Of a stretch of 64,000 nt of DNA, positions 43,906 to 53,441 are shown piece after piece (positions within the stretch are counted from its first letter, which is position 1; the number at the start of each line of letters is the position of its first letter). The position numbers and the translations under genes were made by a program. The DNA lies in NCBI RefSeq assembly GCF_020782875.1, contig NZ_JAJGBN010000003.1, positions 413,716-477,715 on the forward strand, read 5' to 3'. The notes beneath the pieces were generated by a model that saw nothing but the letters and a program-made list of their open reading frames with translations, was not told the origin of the DNA and ran no database searches. The stretch comes from Allomuricauda sp. M10 (GTDB taxonomy: Bacteria; Bacteroidota; Bacteroidia; Flavobacteriales; Flavobacteriaceae).

Positions 43906-45534
43906 TTATCCCAAAAACGGATAGCGATAATCTTCTGGTGTTACAAAGGTTTCCTTGATCAAACGTGGGGACACCCATCGAAGCAGGTTCTGGGCGGACC
44001 CAGCCTTATCGTTGGTCCCCGATGCCCTGGCACCGCCAAAGGGCTGCTGTCCCACAACGGCACCTGTGGGTTTATCGTTGATGTAGAAGTTCCCTGCGCA
44101 ATCCTGAAGGGCCTTGGTGGCCTCCTCGATAGCATAACGATCTGTAGATAAAACTGCCCCTGTCAAGGCATACTCGGAAGTGCCGTCTACCAGTTTCAGG
44201 GTCTCGCTCCAATCCTTGTCCTCATAAATATAAACGGTGACCACAGGCCCGAACAGTTCGGTGCACATGGTCTCATATTTTGGATTGGTGGTCAGAATAA
44301 CGGTAGGTTCCACAAAATAACCAACGGACTTATCGTAACCGCCCCCGGCAATGATCTCCGCATCCTTGTCGGCTTTTGCTTTATCGATGTACTTGGCCAA
44401 TTTGTCGAAGGATCCTTCGTGGATCACAGCGGTAACAAAGTTGGTCATATCCTCTGGCGATCCTGGTTTGTTGAAGGATGCCAAATCCGTTTTCACCAAA
44501 TCCAATGTTTCAGTTGCGATGGATTTTGGAAGGTAAACACGGGAAGCGGCACTACATTTTTGGCCTTGTAGCTCAAAAGCTCCCCTAACGATGGCAGTGG
44601 CTACCTGTTTTGGTTTTGCCGATGGGTGTGCGATGATGAAATCCTTCCCTCCGGTTTCCCCCACGATCCTTGGATACGTTTTATAGGAATGGATGTTGTT
44701 CCCGATCTGTTTCCAAAGTTCCTTGAACACATAGGTGGAACCGGTGAAGTGCAGTCCCGCAAAATCAGGGCTGGCCAATAATGTTTCGGAAATCATGGCA
44801 GGGTCTCCCATCACCATGTTGATGACCCCATCGGGAAGACCTGCTTCCTTGAACACATCCATAATGACTTTAGCTGAAAATACCTGACTGTCACTGGGTT
44901 TCCAAACGACCACGTTGCCCATCATAGCGGCACTGGCTGGCAGATTTCCTGCAATGGCCGTAAAGTTAAAAGGGGTGATGGCGTAGATGAAGCCTTCCAA
45001 CGGACGGTACTCCACCCGGTTCCAAATGCCTTCCGAGGATTCGGGTTGTTCCCCGTATATCTGGGACATGAACTCCACGTTGAACCTCAGGAAATCGATG
45101 AGCTCACAGGCGGCATCGATCTCTGCTTGGTGTATGGTTTTGGACTGTGCCATCATGGTGGCCGCATTGATCTTGGCGCGGTATGGACCTGCGATCAGTT
45201 CGGCGGCTTTCAAAAAGACGGCGGCACGCTGCTCCCAAGGGAGGTTGGCCCATGCCTTTCTGGATTCCAGACAATTGGCAATGGCCTTTTCCACCAATTT
45301 TTTGTCGGCGGTGTGGTAATGCCCTACAACGTGTTTGTGCTCATGTGGGGGCGACATGGGCTTGGTGTTGCCCGTCTTTACCTCTTCACTGCCAATATAA
45401 AGGGGCACCTCTATATTTCCCTTGTAATAGGCCTTATATTGTTTTAATACCTCGTCGCGTTCCGGGGTTCCCGGGGCGTAGCTTTTTACAGGTTCGTTAT
45501 ATGCAGTCGGAACTTGAAAAAATCCTTTTCCCAT
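43906..45534 (-). CDS. pruA: L-glutamate gamma-semialdehyde dehydrogenase
   Basis: A 542-residue NAD-dependent aldehyde dehydrogenase of the P5C dehydrogenase type. It oxidises glutamate semialdehyde to glutamate, the second step of proline breakdown. Visible motifs are FNFTAIAGNLPASAAMMGN for NAD binding, the general-base segment RIVGETGGKDF and the nucleophile region FELQGQKCSAASRVY, followed by QQPFGGARASGTNDKAG. Proline dehydrogenase is not in the window. A TACCTTTG box lies 32-39 bases upstream of the start. Confidence 0.96.
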   Translation of the reverse strand: MGKGFFQVPTAYNEPVKSYAPGTPERDEVLKQYKAYYKGNIEVPLYIGSEEVKTGNTKPMSPPHEHKHVVGHYHTADKKLVEKAIANCLESRKAWANLPWEQRAAVFLKAAELIAGPYRAKINAATMMAQSKTIHQAEIDAACELIDFLRFNVEFMSQIYGEQPESSEGIWNRVEYRPLEGFIYAITPFNFTAIAGNLPASAAMMGNVVVWKPSDSQVFSAKVIMDVFKEAGLPDGVINMVMGDPAMISETLLASPDFAGLHFTGSTYVFKELWKQIGNNIHSYKTYPRIVGETGGKDFIIAHPSAKPKQVATAIVRGAFELQGQKCSAASRVYLPKSIATETLDLVKTDLASFNKPGSPEDMTNFVTAVIHEGSFDKLAKYIDKAKADKDAEIIAGGGYDKSVGYFVEPTVILTTNPKYETMCTELFGPVVTVYIYEDKDWSETLKLVDGTSEYALTGAVLSTDRYAIEEATKALQDCAGNFYINDKPTGAVVGQQPFGGARASGTNDKAGSAQNLLRWVSPRLIKETFVTPEDYRYPFLG

Positions 45535-45565
45535 GGTGTAGTTCTTTTAATTTTTAAAATTCCAC

Positions 45566-45573
45566 CAAAGGTA
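45566..45573 (-). promoter_or_regulatory. Predicted -7 promoter element of pruA
   Basis: TACCTTTG on the reverse strand is an exact TAnnTTTG match, 32-39 bases upstream of the pruA start codon. No TTG at the usual distance was seen. Confidence 0.35.
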
Positions 45574-45606
45574 AGCAATCGGATATCGAATAGAAAATGA
45601 TGCGCT

Positions 45607-45993
45607 TTAGTTTATGGCAAAAGGAGCGGCAAATTTGAAGGTGGGTATCTCCACTTCAAATTCTTCGGAGGTGGTAAAGTTCACCATCTCATAATGTCCT
45701 TTCATGGCACCAATGGGGGAGGCCAAAAGACATCCGGAGCTGTAGGTGTGCGACTTACCTGGCTTAATCACCGGTTTTCTGCCAATCACTCCTTCGCCGT
45801 CAATGGTCTCCATGTCCTTCAGGGCATCAAAAATGTCCCAATGTCTTGCCACGAGTTGTACGGCATCCTTGCTCAGGTTTTCTATGGTAATGGTGTAGCC
45901 AAAGGCATAGTGCATTTTATAATTCTTGAAGAAAGTGCCTTCAAAAGTGGTCTGTACGGAAACCTTGATGCCTTTTGTTACTTGAGTGAACAT
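45607..45993 (-). CDS. apaG: ApaG-domain protein
   Basis: A 128-residue protein of the ApaG family, a small immunoglobulin-like fold. Typical segments are YAFGYTITIENLS, VQLVARHWDIFDA and GEGVIGRKPVIKPGKSHTYSSG, near-identical to family consensus. ApaG has been linked to Co2+/Mg2+ homeostasis and to dinucleotide polyphosphate binding, but its role is not settled. It is 3 bases after the DUF3667 gene and so is likely in one transcript with it. Confidence 0.94.
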   Translation of the reverse strand: MFTQVTKGIKVSVQTTFEGTFFKNYKMHYAFGYTITIENLSKDAVQLVARHWDIFDALKDMETIDGEGVIGRKPVIKPGKSHTYSSGCLLASPIGAMKGHYEMVNFTTSEEFEVEIPTFKFAAPFAIN

Positions 45994-45996
45994 ACG

Positions 45997-47247
45997 CTAG
46001 TTATAGATAAAAACACTTCCTGTAAACAATACGAGTATGGCAAAAAAGGCCAAAATCGTAAATATGGTGTTCAGAAAAATGTATTTCACAATCGTTTTAA
46101 ATATCCCTTGACCGTAAAACCTTTTCATGGCCATGAACAGATATATACTGAAAATGGTCACAAACAATCCTGCGGTGCTGATCTTGAAAATGGTATCCAA
46201 GAGCAAGCTAAGGATGAGCAAGATAAACAAGAGGGACTGATTGTGGAAACTAAAAATAAGATGATCGGTGTAGGTGTATTTTTTTCTGATGTACACCAGC
46301 CAAATAAAGATGGTGAACAACGGCATGAAGAAGAAAATCACAAAAGGTAACTTGGAAATGGTGCTCTTGATGAAGATACTGGGACGCTGTAAAATGGTCA
46401 GAAAATTATTGGAAGAATTGAAGGCCATCCGGTTGGACATGGTACTTTCAATATCATATTTTTCACTGGCCTGTTCAAAGGAGTACAGCGTATCTTTCTT
46501 TATCATTTGAACAAAAAAATCAACCTTGTCGGAAAATGCATCCATGCCTGTTTTTTTGCTGATGCTATCATAGTATCCTTTAGGATTGACCGCCATCAAA
46601 GAATCTTTGTTCACCTTCGGTTTTTGGTCCTTCAAATGGGAGAGGGAATCCAGCATACTTAGGGAATGGGCCACTTCGGGATCGGCATTTCGGATGGAAT
46701 CGAACTTTTTAAGGCCAAATACCAATCCGGGACTTTTGTTTTCAACGGAATCCAAGGATTGTAGGACTTCTTCGGCCTGTTGTTTCAATTTTAAGCTGTC
46801 TACCGTGGTTTCACCGGTCTTTAAATTATAGGATACTGGCGATCCCCCTGAAATGGTTCCGTCAAAATCCTTGAAACTTTTATCCAGTTCAGTGAACCTA
46901 TTATTGAAGGTGAACATCAAAAAGTAGATAAAGGCCAAACTCAATAAAAACCGGAAGGGATTCGTGTAGGAGACTCTTTTGCCATTGATATAGTCCCTTG
47001 TAATGGCGCCGGGACGCCATAATAGGGCGGAGAGCGTTTTTAAAAGCTTGGAATCGTAATTGATGACACTGGAAAAGAACTCATCAACAAAATCCTTGAG
47101 GGTCAATTTTTTGGTGCTGTTGGCTTGGGAGCAATTGGGACAGTATTTATCGCTGATGTCCAACGGATGGCCACAGTTTAAACATGAAACGCCCCTAAAT
47201 TGTAGTTCGTAACGGCCCCTACTGACCAAGCTGCCTTTTTTCCCCAT
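45997..47247 (-). CDS. DUF3667 membrane protein
   Basis: A 416-residue protein. A zinc-ribbon-like pair (CLNCGHPL and CPNCSQ) lies near residues 19-40, followed by KDFVDEFFSSVINYDSKLLKTL and LLWRPGAITRDYINGKRVSYTNPFR-type segments known from the DUF3667 family. One membrane helix is near residue 100, and three or four are in the C-terminal third. The central part is a charged soluble loop of about 170 residues, probably extracytoplasmic. The function is unknown. It lies between the T9SS plug gene and apaG. Confidence 0.88.
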   Translation of the reverse strand: MGKKGSLVSRGRYELQFRGVSCLNCGHPLDISDKYCPNCSQANSTKKLTLKDFVDEFFSSVINYDSKLLKTLSALLWRPGAITRDYINGKRVSYTNPFRFLLSLAFIYFLMFTFNNRFTELDKSFKDFDGTISGGSPVSYNLKTGETTVDSLKLKQQAEEVLQSLDSVENKSPGLVFGLKKFDSIRNADPEVAHSLSMLDSLSHLKDQKPKVNKDSLMAVNPKGYYDSISKKTGMDAFSDKVDFFVQMIKKDTLYSFEQASEKYDIESTMSNRMAFNSSNNFLTILQRPSIFIKSTISKLPFVIFFFMPLFTIFIWLVYIRKKYTYTDHLIFSFHNQSLLFILLILSLLLDTIFKISTAGLFVTIFSIYLFMAMKRFYGQGIFKTIVKYIFLNTIFTILAFFAILVLFTGSVFIYN

Positions 47248-47277
47248 AACCTTACCAGGATTTGGGTTTAAATATAA

Positions 47278-48522
47278 TCAATTGCTGATAGTTCTGGAAT
47301 TTGCATTTCCTATACCTATTATACTATCATACAAATCGCCAAAATCACGATAGTATACCAAGATCAGGTAATTGTTTTCGGTGAAGTGAAAATTGCCGCT
47401 GACAAAGTTGGGTTCAATGGTGCCATTCTCCCTTTCCACCACATATTTGTAGTTGTAAAACCCTTGCTTCATCAATAGGGAAACCTCGAACATTCCGCTA
47501 TCTGGGTTGAAGGTCATCCGATTTTCGTCCTCCAACGCGTAGTTGTTGAATTTGCCTACCACATACACTTGGTCCAACCCAATTAAATTGGAGTAGGGCA
47601 GCTTAAAATGCACTTTGGTGTATTCTGCTTCCCGCGATACATCATCACCTTGCAGGGTACGCACCACAAAATCCCCATTGATATCCGGGAAATAGGTGTA
47701 GGGCAAATCATGTCGGTATTCACTGGGGAACAGATAATGGTTGTATACCTGGCCCATTTCAATCCGTGATATGGCAAAAGTAGGCGAGCGTAGGTCCTTG
47801 GTGTCGAAGTTCAGGAATTCGTTGCCACCAAAAAAGCTGGTTTCCTTATCATATTTATACACCAGTTCGTTGCCAATGGTGAATTGGGGTTTGATGTTGT
47901 ATAAGGCGGTTGGCCAAAAATAGTTCTGAATGATGGCCACTTTTACCTCATTTTTTGGGTTCACCACAGGAAAACCATTGGTGTTAATAGAAAATTGAAC
48001 CACCTGTTTTTCATTGAGATAGTTAAAATCGCGTGATCTTTTAACTACTCCACCTACGGTAACGGCATCTCGGTACACCACAAACCTTCGGGAAAATTGA
48101 AGGTCCCCATAACTATTATAGATTTCAAGAACATAGTTCCCGCTCACTTTAAGCCTAACATTGTCGTTCGGAATGGTCAGCCTATAATTGGAATAAGGTT
48201 GTAATGTGGTGTAACTGTTCTCGTAATCGATGATGCGCTGGTTGTCCGTGCCGGCCAAATATTGGGATTTCAATAATTGGGAAGGAGTCCAGTCGTAGTT
48301 GCAATGAATGATTTTATAATAGTAATCCTGTTCTTTGGCTGTAATGTCATCAAACTCCAAGGACATGCTCTCACCAAGGAGTACCACCGGAAATTGATCT
48401 TCTGTGGGACCCTTAAAAATGATGGTCTTGATGTTTTCAGGAGGATTAACCTCTTCCTGTACCTGTGCAAAGGTTTGGGCGACCATTGCAAAAAGGAATA
48501 AATGTTTAATCAAATCGCGCAT
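47278..48522 (-). CDS. Type IX secretion plug protein (DUF5103 family)
   Basis: A 414-residue secreted protein with a signal peptide (MRDLIKHLFLFAMVAQTFAQ). The mature part opens with ENIKTIIFKGPTEDQFPVVLLGES and YYYKIIHCNYDWTPSQLLKSQYL, segments typical of DUF5103, now called the type IX secretion plug domain. In T9SS this protein closes the SprA translocon from the periplasmic side. Together with PorT and a type B cargo tail it shows that the organism uses T9SS. It is divergent from nqrA. Confidence 0.88.
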   Translation of the reverse strand: MRDLIKHLFLFAMVAQTFAQVQEEVNPPENIKTIIFKGPTEDQFPVVLLGESMSLEFDDITAKEQDYYYKIIHCNYDWTPSQLLKSQYLAGTDNQRIIDYENSYTTLQPYSNYRLTIPNDNVRLKVSGNYVLEIYNSYGDLQFSRRFVVYRDAVTVGGVVKRSRDFNYLNEKQVVQFSINTNGFPVVNPKNEVKVAIIQNYFWPTALYNIKPQFTIGNELVYKYDKETSFFGGNEFLNFDTKDLRSPTFAISRIEMGQVYNHYLFPSEYRHDLPYTYFPDINGDFVVRTLQGDDVSREAEYTKVHFKLPYSNLIGLDQVYVVGKFNNYALEDENRMTFNPDSGMFEVSLLMKQGFYNYKYVVERENGTIEPNFVSGNFHFTENNYLILVYYRDFGDLYDSIIGIGNANSRTISN

Positions 48523-48631
48523 TTAATGCATTTGTTTAGGGTAAAGGTAAACAAAAACTGTGCCTTGAGAATTTAGCTCGATATAATCCCAATTTTATGG
48601 TTAATAATTATGAAAAGAATCTTGTAAGTAC

Positions 48632-48639
48632 TAAATTTG
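48632..48639 (+). promoter_or_regulatory. Predicted -7 promoter element of the nqr operon
   Basis: TAAATTTG is an exact TAnnTTTG match ending 34 bases before the nqrA start codon. A TTA at 48608-48610 lies 21 bases upstream as a possible -33 element. The 151-base gap to the divergent T9SS plug gene holds no other feature. Confidence 0.4.
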
Positions 48640-48673
48640 CGAGCGATTTTGATAACAAAAGGTCTACAACAAT

Positions 48674-50026
48674 ATGTCTAAAGACATCCGGATTAGAAAG
48701 GGGTTGAACATCAACCTCATCGGGGCAGCAGAACAGACTACTTCCAAAGCCGTTACAAGTAACGTGTATGCCCTGAGCCTGAATGAATTCCACGGAATCA
48801 CTCCAAAAATGTTGATAAAACAAGGGGAAGAGGTAAAAGCGGGCGAGCCCCTCTTTTACAACAAGAACAAAGAGGAAATGCACTTTGTGTCCCCAGTAAG
48901 CGGTGAGCTTGTGGAAATCGTGAGGGGGGCAAGGAGAAAGATCCTGAGCCTAAAGATCCTTGCGGATAAAACGCAGGATTATATGATCAATAAAGTGCCA
49001 GATCTGGACACGGCCGATGGTGCTGCCATAAAGAACTACCTGCTCCACAGTGGCGGGTGGCCCTTTATCAAACAGCGTCCCTTCGATGTGATCGCCAATC
49101 CCGATGCAACACCTAAGGCTATTTTTATTTCTGCCCATTCCACTGCGCCATTGGCTGCCGATGTGGATTATGTGTTGAAAGGAAAAGAGCAGGAGTTGCA
49201 GGCCGCCATTATTGGCTTGGGCAAAATGACGCCAGGTAAGATTCATGTTTCCATCGGAAACTCCAGTCGTTCACCTTTCGCCGATTTGAAAGGTGTTGAA
49301 CTGCACAAGGTTTCTGGTCCGCACCCAGCAGGTTTGGTCGGAACGCAAATCAACAAAATCGATCCTGTCAATAAAGGTGAAGTGGTTTGGACCGTTTCTC
49401 CGCAGGATATGGTTATTTTGGGCGAGTTGTTGCTAACCGGTAAATTCAATGCCGAAAGAACGATTGCCTTGGCCGGTTCGGTGATCAAAGCTCCAAAATA
49501 CTACACTACCAAAATAGGTGCTGAAATATCCACCTTCCTTTATGCCAGCGGTGTAAGCGAGGATAGGTTCCGATTGATCAATGGTGATGTGCTTACAGGT
49601 AGCAAGACCACTACCGAAGGATATCTAGGTTTCTACAATAATACGGTTACGGCCATTCCAGAAGGGGACGATTACGAACTTTTTGGATGGAACAAACCCG
49701 TTTTCAATAAAATTTCTACCACACGGGCGTTGACCTTCTCTTGGCTTCAGCCCAACAAAAAGTACGATTTGGACACCAATACCAATGGTGAACACAGGGC
49801 TTTCGTGGTAACAGGTCAGTATGAAGAGGTGTTCCCTATGGATATTTACCCCCTTCAGTTGCTAAAAGCCTGTATGGTGCAAGATTTGGACGAGATGGAA
49901 CAATTGGGACTGTATGAAGTGGCCCCAGAGGATTTCTCGTTGACGGAATTCATATGTATTTCAAAACAACCACACCAACAGATCATCAGGAATGGATTGG
50001 ATCTGTTGCAAAAAGAACTTGGATAA
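48674..50026 (+). CDS. nqrA: Na+-translocating NADH:quinone reductase subunit A
   Basis: A 450-residue peripheral subunit of Na+-NQR, which pumps Na+ while passing electrons from NADH to quinone. The N-terminus (IRIRKGLNINLIGAAEQ) and the GGWPFIKQRPFDVIANP segment are family-typical. NqrA contributes to the quinone-binding side facing the cytoplasm. It is the first of six consecutive nqr genes, with only one base between its stop and the nqrB start, and has an exact -7 promoter box upstream. Confidence 0.97.
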   Translation: MSKDIRIRKGLNINLIGAAEQTTSKAVTSNVYALSLNEFHGITPKMLIKQGEEVKAGEPLFYNKNKEEMHFVSPVSGELVEIVRGARRKILSLKILADKTQDYMINKVPDLDTADGAAIKNYLLHSGGWPFIKQRPFDVIANPDATPKAIFISAHSTAPLAADVDYVLKGKEQELQAAIIGLGKMTPGKIHVSIGNSSRSPFADLKGVELHKVSGPHPAGLVGTQINKIDPVNKGEVVWTVSPQDMVILGELLLTGKFNAERTIALAGSVIKAPKYYTTKIGAEISTFLYASGVSEDRFRLINGDVLTGSKTTTEGYLGFYNNTVTAIPEGDDYELFGWNKPVFNKISTTRALTFSWLQPNKKYDLDTNTNGEHRAFVVTGQYEEVFPMDIYPLQLLKACMVQDLDEMEQLGLYEVAPEDFSLTEFICISKQPHQQIIRNGLDLLQKELG

Positions 50027-50027
50027 T

Positions 50028-51290
50028 ATGGGCATGAAAGATAAATTACATCAGCTTAAACTAAAGTATGAGGGCAAAAAAATGGCTCCTGCCTTTAATG
50101 CACTCCATACCTTTCTTTATACGCCGAACGAAACCACACATTCTGGTGCCCATGTAAGAGGTGCAGACGATTTGAAGCGTACCATGAACACGGTGATCAT
50201 GGCTTTGGTGCCCTGTTTGATCTTTGGAATGTTCAACGCGGGATACCAACAGTACATCGCCATCAACGGTGCTCCAGAAACCTTTTCCTTGTTCAATGAT
50301 TTCTTGACCTGGAGCAATTTCTTGGTAGGTCTAACCACCATTTTACCTTTGGTAATCGTTTCTTACGGAATCGGTTTGGGTATCGAGTTTTTGTTTGCCG
50401 TGATCAAAGGTCACGAAGTTGAAGAAGGCTATTTGGTAACCGGAATGTTGGTGCCATTGATCGTTCCAGTGGATACTCCGCTGTGGATGTTGGCCATTGC
50501 CGTTGCCTTTGGTGTGGTGATCGGTAAAGAAGTGTTCGGGGGTACAGGGATGAACATCCTGAACCCGGCCTTGACCATACGTGCCTTTTTGTTTTTCGCT
50601 TATCCAACTTGGATGAGTGGTGACAAAGTTTGGGTGCACGGTGCTGTTGAAGGATTGACCAAGGCTGGTTCTACCGATGCTATTTCTGGTGAAACTGTTC
50701 TAGGGTCTTTGGCCCAGGGAGCTGCGGACCTTTCCTATTCAGTCTCTGATATGTTCTATGGATTTATTCCTGGATCGGTAGGTGAGACCTCCAAAATTTT
50801 GATTTTGTTAGGTGCCTTGTTCTTGATCTTCTCCAAGATCGCCTCATGGAGGATCATGGTGAGTGGTGTGTTGGGAGCGTTTGCCATGGGTTTGATCTTT
50901 AATGGTATTGTGGATGCTGGTTGGCTGCCCACTTATAGCAAATTCTACGCCTTGATGAGTTTTCCTTACTGGCAACATTTGTTGGTAGGAGGTTTGGCTT
51001 TTGGTATCGTCTTTATGGCGACTGACCCTGTTACGGGTTCGCAGACCAATAGGGGTAAATGGATCTATGGATTCTTGATCGGTTTCATGTCGGTCATGAT
51101 CCGTGTGTTCAACCCAGGGTATCCAGAAGGCGTTTTCTTGGCCATCCTGTTGATGAACGTTTTTGCGCCTACAATTGACCATTACGTGGTTAGGGGCAAC
51201 ATCAAAAAGCGATTGAAACGATTGAAGACAGCTACCATCTATCCTAAAACTTCGGATGAGGTGGATTCATTAAAAACGGAAACAGCATAA
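50028..51290 (+). CDS. nqrB: Na+-translocating NADH:quinone reductase subunit B
   Basis: A 420-residue integral membrane subunit. The start MGMKDKLHQLK at 50028 is one base after nqrA; the frame could extend upstream but would overlap it. About ten helices are seen, with GTGMNILNPALTIRAFLFFAYP and ATDPVTGSQTNRGKWIYG as conserved stretches. The periplasmic FMN-attachment region reads DAISGET instead of the common Dxx(S/T)GAT motif; the Thr is kept. ApbE encoded downstream is the expected flavin transferase. Confidence 0.96.
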   Translation: MGMKDKLHQLKLKYEGKKMAPAFNALHTFLYTPNETTHSGAHVRGADDLKRTMNTVIMALVPCLIFGMFNAGYQQYIAINGAPETFSLFNDFLTWSNFLVGLTTILPLVIVSYGIGLGIEFLFAVIKGHEVEEGYLVTGMLVPLIVPVDTPLWMLAIAVAFGVVIGKEVFGGTGMNILNPALTIRAFLFFAYPTWMSGDKVWVHGAVEGLTKAGSTDAISGETVLGSLAQGAADLSYSVSDMFYGFIPGSVGETSKILILLGALFLIFSKIASWRIMVSGVLGAFAMGLIFNGIVDAGWLPTYSKFYALMSFPYWQHLLVGGLAFGIVFMATDPVTGSQTNRGKWIYGFLIGFMSVMIRVFNPGYPEGVFLAILLMNVFAPTIDHYVVRGNIKKRLKRLKTATIYPKTSDEVDSLKTETA

Positions 51291-51295
51291 GAACT

Positions 51296-52045
51296 ATGGC
51301 ATTCAATACAGAAAAAAATAGCTACACCGTAATCTTTGCGGCCCTTATGGTGGTCGTTGTAGGTTCCTTGTTGGCATTTGTGGCTTCAGGACTAAAACCA
51401 AAGATCCACGAGAATGAGCGTTTTGAAAAGCAGCAGAACATCCTTTATGCAATGGGGGTCAATGGCAATGAAGGCGAAGGGGATGTGACCTTTATCCCTA
51501 CTTCATCCGTAGAAGCTGACTTTAGCAAATTCATTGTAAAGCAAATGGTGTTGGACGGTACTTCCGCTGTTGAAAAGGAAAACGCCTATTTGATCGATGT
51601 TTCCAAAGAAATCGCCAAAGCAAAAAGTGGTGAAAAGGCCGAACTTCCCCTATTGGTAGGTGAGAAGGATGGAAAAACTTACTATATCATCCCTATGTAC
51701 GGAAAAGGATTATGGGACGCCATTTGGGGATACATTTCATTGGATGACCAAATGATTGTTCAAGGCGTTTATTTTGATCACAAAGGAGAAACCCCAGGTC
51801 TGGGTGCCAATATCAAGCAGCGTTTCTTTATGGACGATTTTACAGGTGAGTCCGTATTGTCTGGAAGCAGTTTTGAAGGCATCACTGTAGCCAAAGGAAA
51901 TGGCGATCCGTTGAACTCGGACAAACAGGATAACCAAGTGGATGCACTTGCAGGTGCCACTATTACCGGTAACGGGGTGACTGCCATGATCAAGGATTGC
52001 ATCAAACTTTACAAACCTTATTTAGAAACAATTAGAAAAAAATAA
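51296..52045 (+). CDS. nqrC: Na+-translocating NADH:quinone reductase subunit C
   Basis: A 249-residue protein with one N-terminal helix (VIFAALMVVVVGSLLAFVASG) and a large periplasmic domain that carries covalent FMN. The attachment motif is DALAGATITGNGV near residue 220, with the acceptor Thr present. YGKGLWDAIWGYISLD and TPGLGANI are typical of the family. It lies 5 bases after nqrB and 1 base before nqrD. NqrC takes electrons from NqrF/DE iron sites and passes them to NqrB. Confidence 0.97.
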   Translation: MAFNTEKNSYTVIFAALMVVVVGSLLAFVASGLKPKIHENERFEKQQNILYAMGVNGNEGEGDVTFIPTSSVEADFSKFIVKQMVLDGTSAVEKENAYLIDVSKEIAKAKSGEKAELPLLVGEKDGKTYYIIPMYGKGLWDAIWGYISLDDQMIVQGVYFDHKGETPGLGANIKQRFFMDDFTGESVLSGSSFEGITVAKGNGDPLNSDKQDNQVDALAGATITGNGVTAMIKDCIKLYKPYLETIRKK

Positions 52046-52046
52046 T

Positions 52047-52694
52047 ATGGCACTACTATCAAAAAAAGATTCAAAACTGGTGCTGGATCCCTTGGCGGAC
52101 AACAACCCGATCACCATCCAGGTGTTGGGAATCTGTTCTGCCCTGGCAATCACTGCTGAGCTTAAGGCTTCCGTAGTAATGGCTCTTTCAGTATTGTTTG
52201 TACTAAGTATGGGTAACGTGGCGATTTCCTTGTTGAGGAATATCATCCCATCCAAGATTAGGATCATTGTACAATTGGTGGTTGTGGCTGCCCTGGTAAT
52301 TATTGTAGACCAGGTACTGAAGGCCTTTGCCTATGAGTTGAGCAAAACGCTTTCTGTTTTTGTGGGATTGATCATTACCAACTGTATCATCATGGGTCGT
52401 TTTGAGGCCTTTGCCTTGGGTAACGGGCCTAAAAAAGCCTTTTTGGACGGTATCGGGAATGCCTTGGGTTACGGTATTATTTTGGTGATCGTAGGTTTCT
52501 TTAGGGAACTTTTGGGGTCAGGAACTTTATTCGGATTCAAGGTGCTAGGTGATCCTGTGAACAAAACAGGATTATATGCCATAGGATATGAGAACAACGG
52601 ATTTATGATCATTCCGCCTGCGGCATTGATCGTGTTGGGTATTATTATTTGGGTGCAACGCTCCAGAAATAGGTCATTAATAGAAGAAGCTTAA
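52047..52694 (+). CDS. nqrD: Na+-translocating NADH:quinone reductase subunit D
   Basis: A 215-residue six-helix membrane subunit. LDPLADNNPITIQVLGICSALA near the N-terminus, NCIIMGRFEAFALGN and GYGIILVIVGFFRELLGSG are conserved. NqrD and NqrE are inverted homologues that share an iron site between them; the Cys in ITNCIIMGR and the Cys in LGICSALA are the likely ligands. It is 1 base after nqrC and 4 bases before nqrE. Confidence 0.97.
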   Translation: MALLSKKDSKLVLDPLADNNPITIQVLGICSALAITAELKASVVMALSVLFVLSMGNVAISLLRNIIPSKIRIIVQLVVVAALVIIVDQVLKAFAYELSKTLSVFVGLIITNCIIMGRFEAFALGNGPKKAFLDGIGNALGYGIILVIVGFFRELLGSGTLFGFKVLGDPVNKTGLYAIGYENNGFMIIPPAALIVLGIIIWVQRSRNRSLIEEA

Positions 52695-52698
52695 GGAT

Positions 52699-53439
52699 AT
52701 GTTAGAGCATTTTGAACTTTTTTTCAAGTCGATTTTTATAGACAACATGGTGTTCGCCACCTTTTTGGGAATGTGTTCCTATTTGGCCGTTTCCAAAAAA
52801 GTGACCACTGCTGTAGGACTAGGTGCCGCGGTAATCTTCGTATTGGCGGTGACCGTACCTATGAACTGGTTGTTGGACAAATATTTGTTGAAGGATGGAG
52901 CCTTGGCCTGGATGGGTCCGGAGTATGCCGATTACGATCTTAGCTTCCTTTCATTCATCCTGTTTATCGCTACCATTGCCACCATGGTACAATTGGTGGA
53001 AATTGTGGTGGAGAAATTCTCTCCATCCCTTTACAACTCCTTGGGTATCTTTTTGCCCTTGATCGCGGTAAACTGTGCCATTTTGGGTGGATCATTGTTC
53101 ATGCAAACGCGTGATATTCCAAATATCGGGTTGGCCTTCAACTACGGAATTTCATCAGGTATCGGATGGTTCTTGGCGATTTTGGCCATTGCTGCCATTC
53201 GCGAGAAAATCAGATATTCCAATGTTCCCGCACCATTGCGTGGATTGGGTATTACCTTCATCATCACAGGATTGATGGGTATCGGTTTCCAGAGTTTTGG
53301 TGGAATGCTTACCGGTGACAATGAAGCTCCTGAGGAGGCTCAAACCACTACCGTGAAAGCCGAAAAAGAAAAAGAAATCAAGAAAGAGATTGAGGATAAG
53401 GAAAAAGCAGTCTCTTATAACGAAGTCATAAACAAATAA
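52699..53439 (+). CDS. nqrE: Na+-translocating NADH:quinone reductase subunit E with long charged tail
   Basis: A 246-residue subunit. The first 200 or so residues are the usual six-helix NqrE ([52 protein letters not shown]), with Cys residues in FLGMCSY and NCAIL for the shared iron site. After the last helix comes a tail of about 45 residues that is rich in Glu and Lys ([16 protein letters not shown]), absent from typical NqrE of about 198 residues. It probably lies in the cytoplasm. nqrF starts 2 bases later. Confidence 0.96.
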   Translation: MLEHFELFFKSIFIDNMVFATFLGMCSYLAVSKKVTTAVGLGAAVIFVLAVTVPMNWLLDKYLLKDGALAWMGPEYADYDLSFLSFILFIATIATMVQLVEIVVEKFSPSLYNSLGIFLPLIAVNCAILGGSLFMQTRDIPNIGLAFNYGISSGIGWFLAILAIAAIREKIRYSNVPAPLRGLGITFIITGLMGIGFQSFGGMLTGDNEAPEEAQTTTVKAEKEKEIKKEIEDKEKAVSYNEVINK

Positions 53440-53441
53440 AG

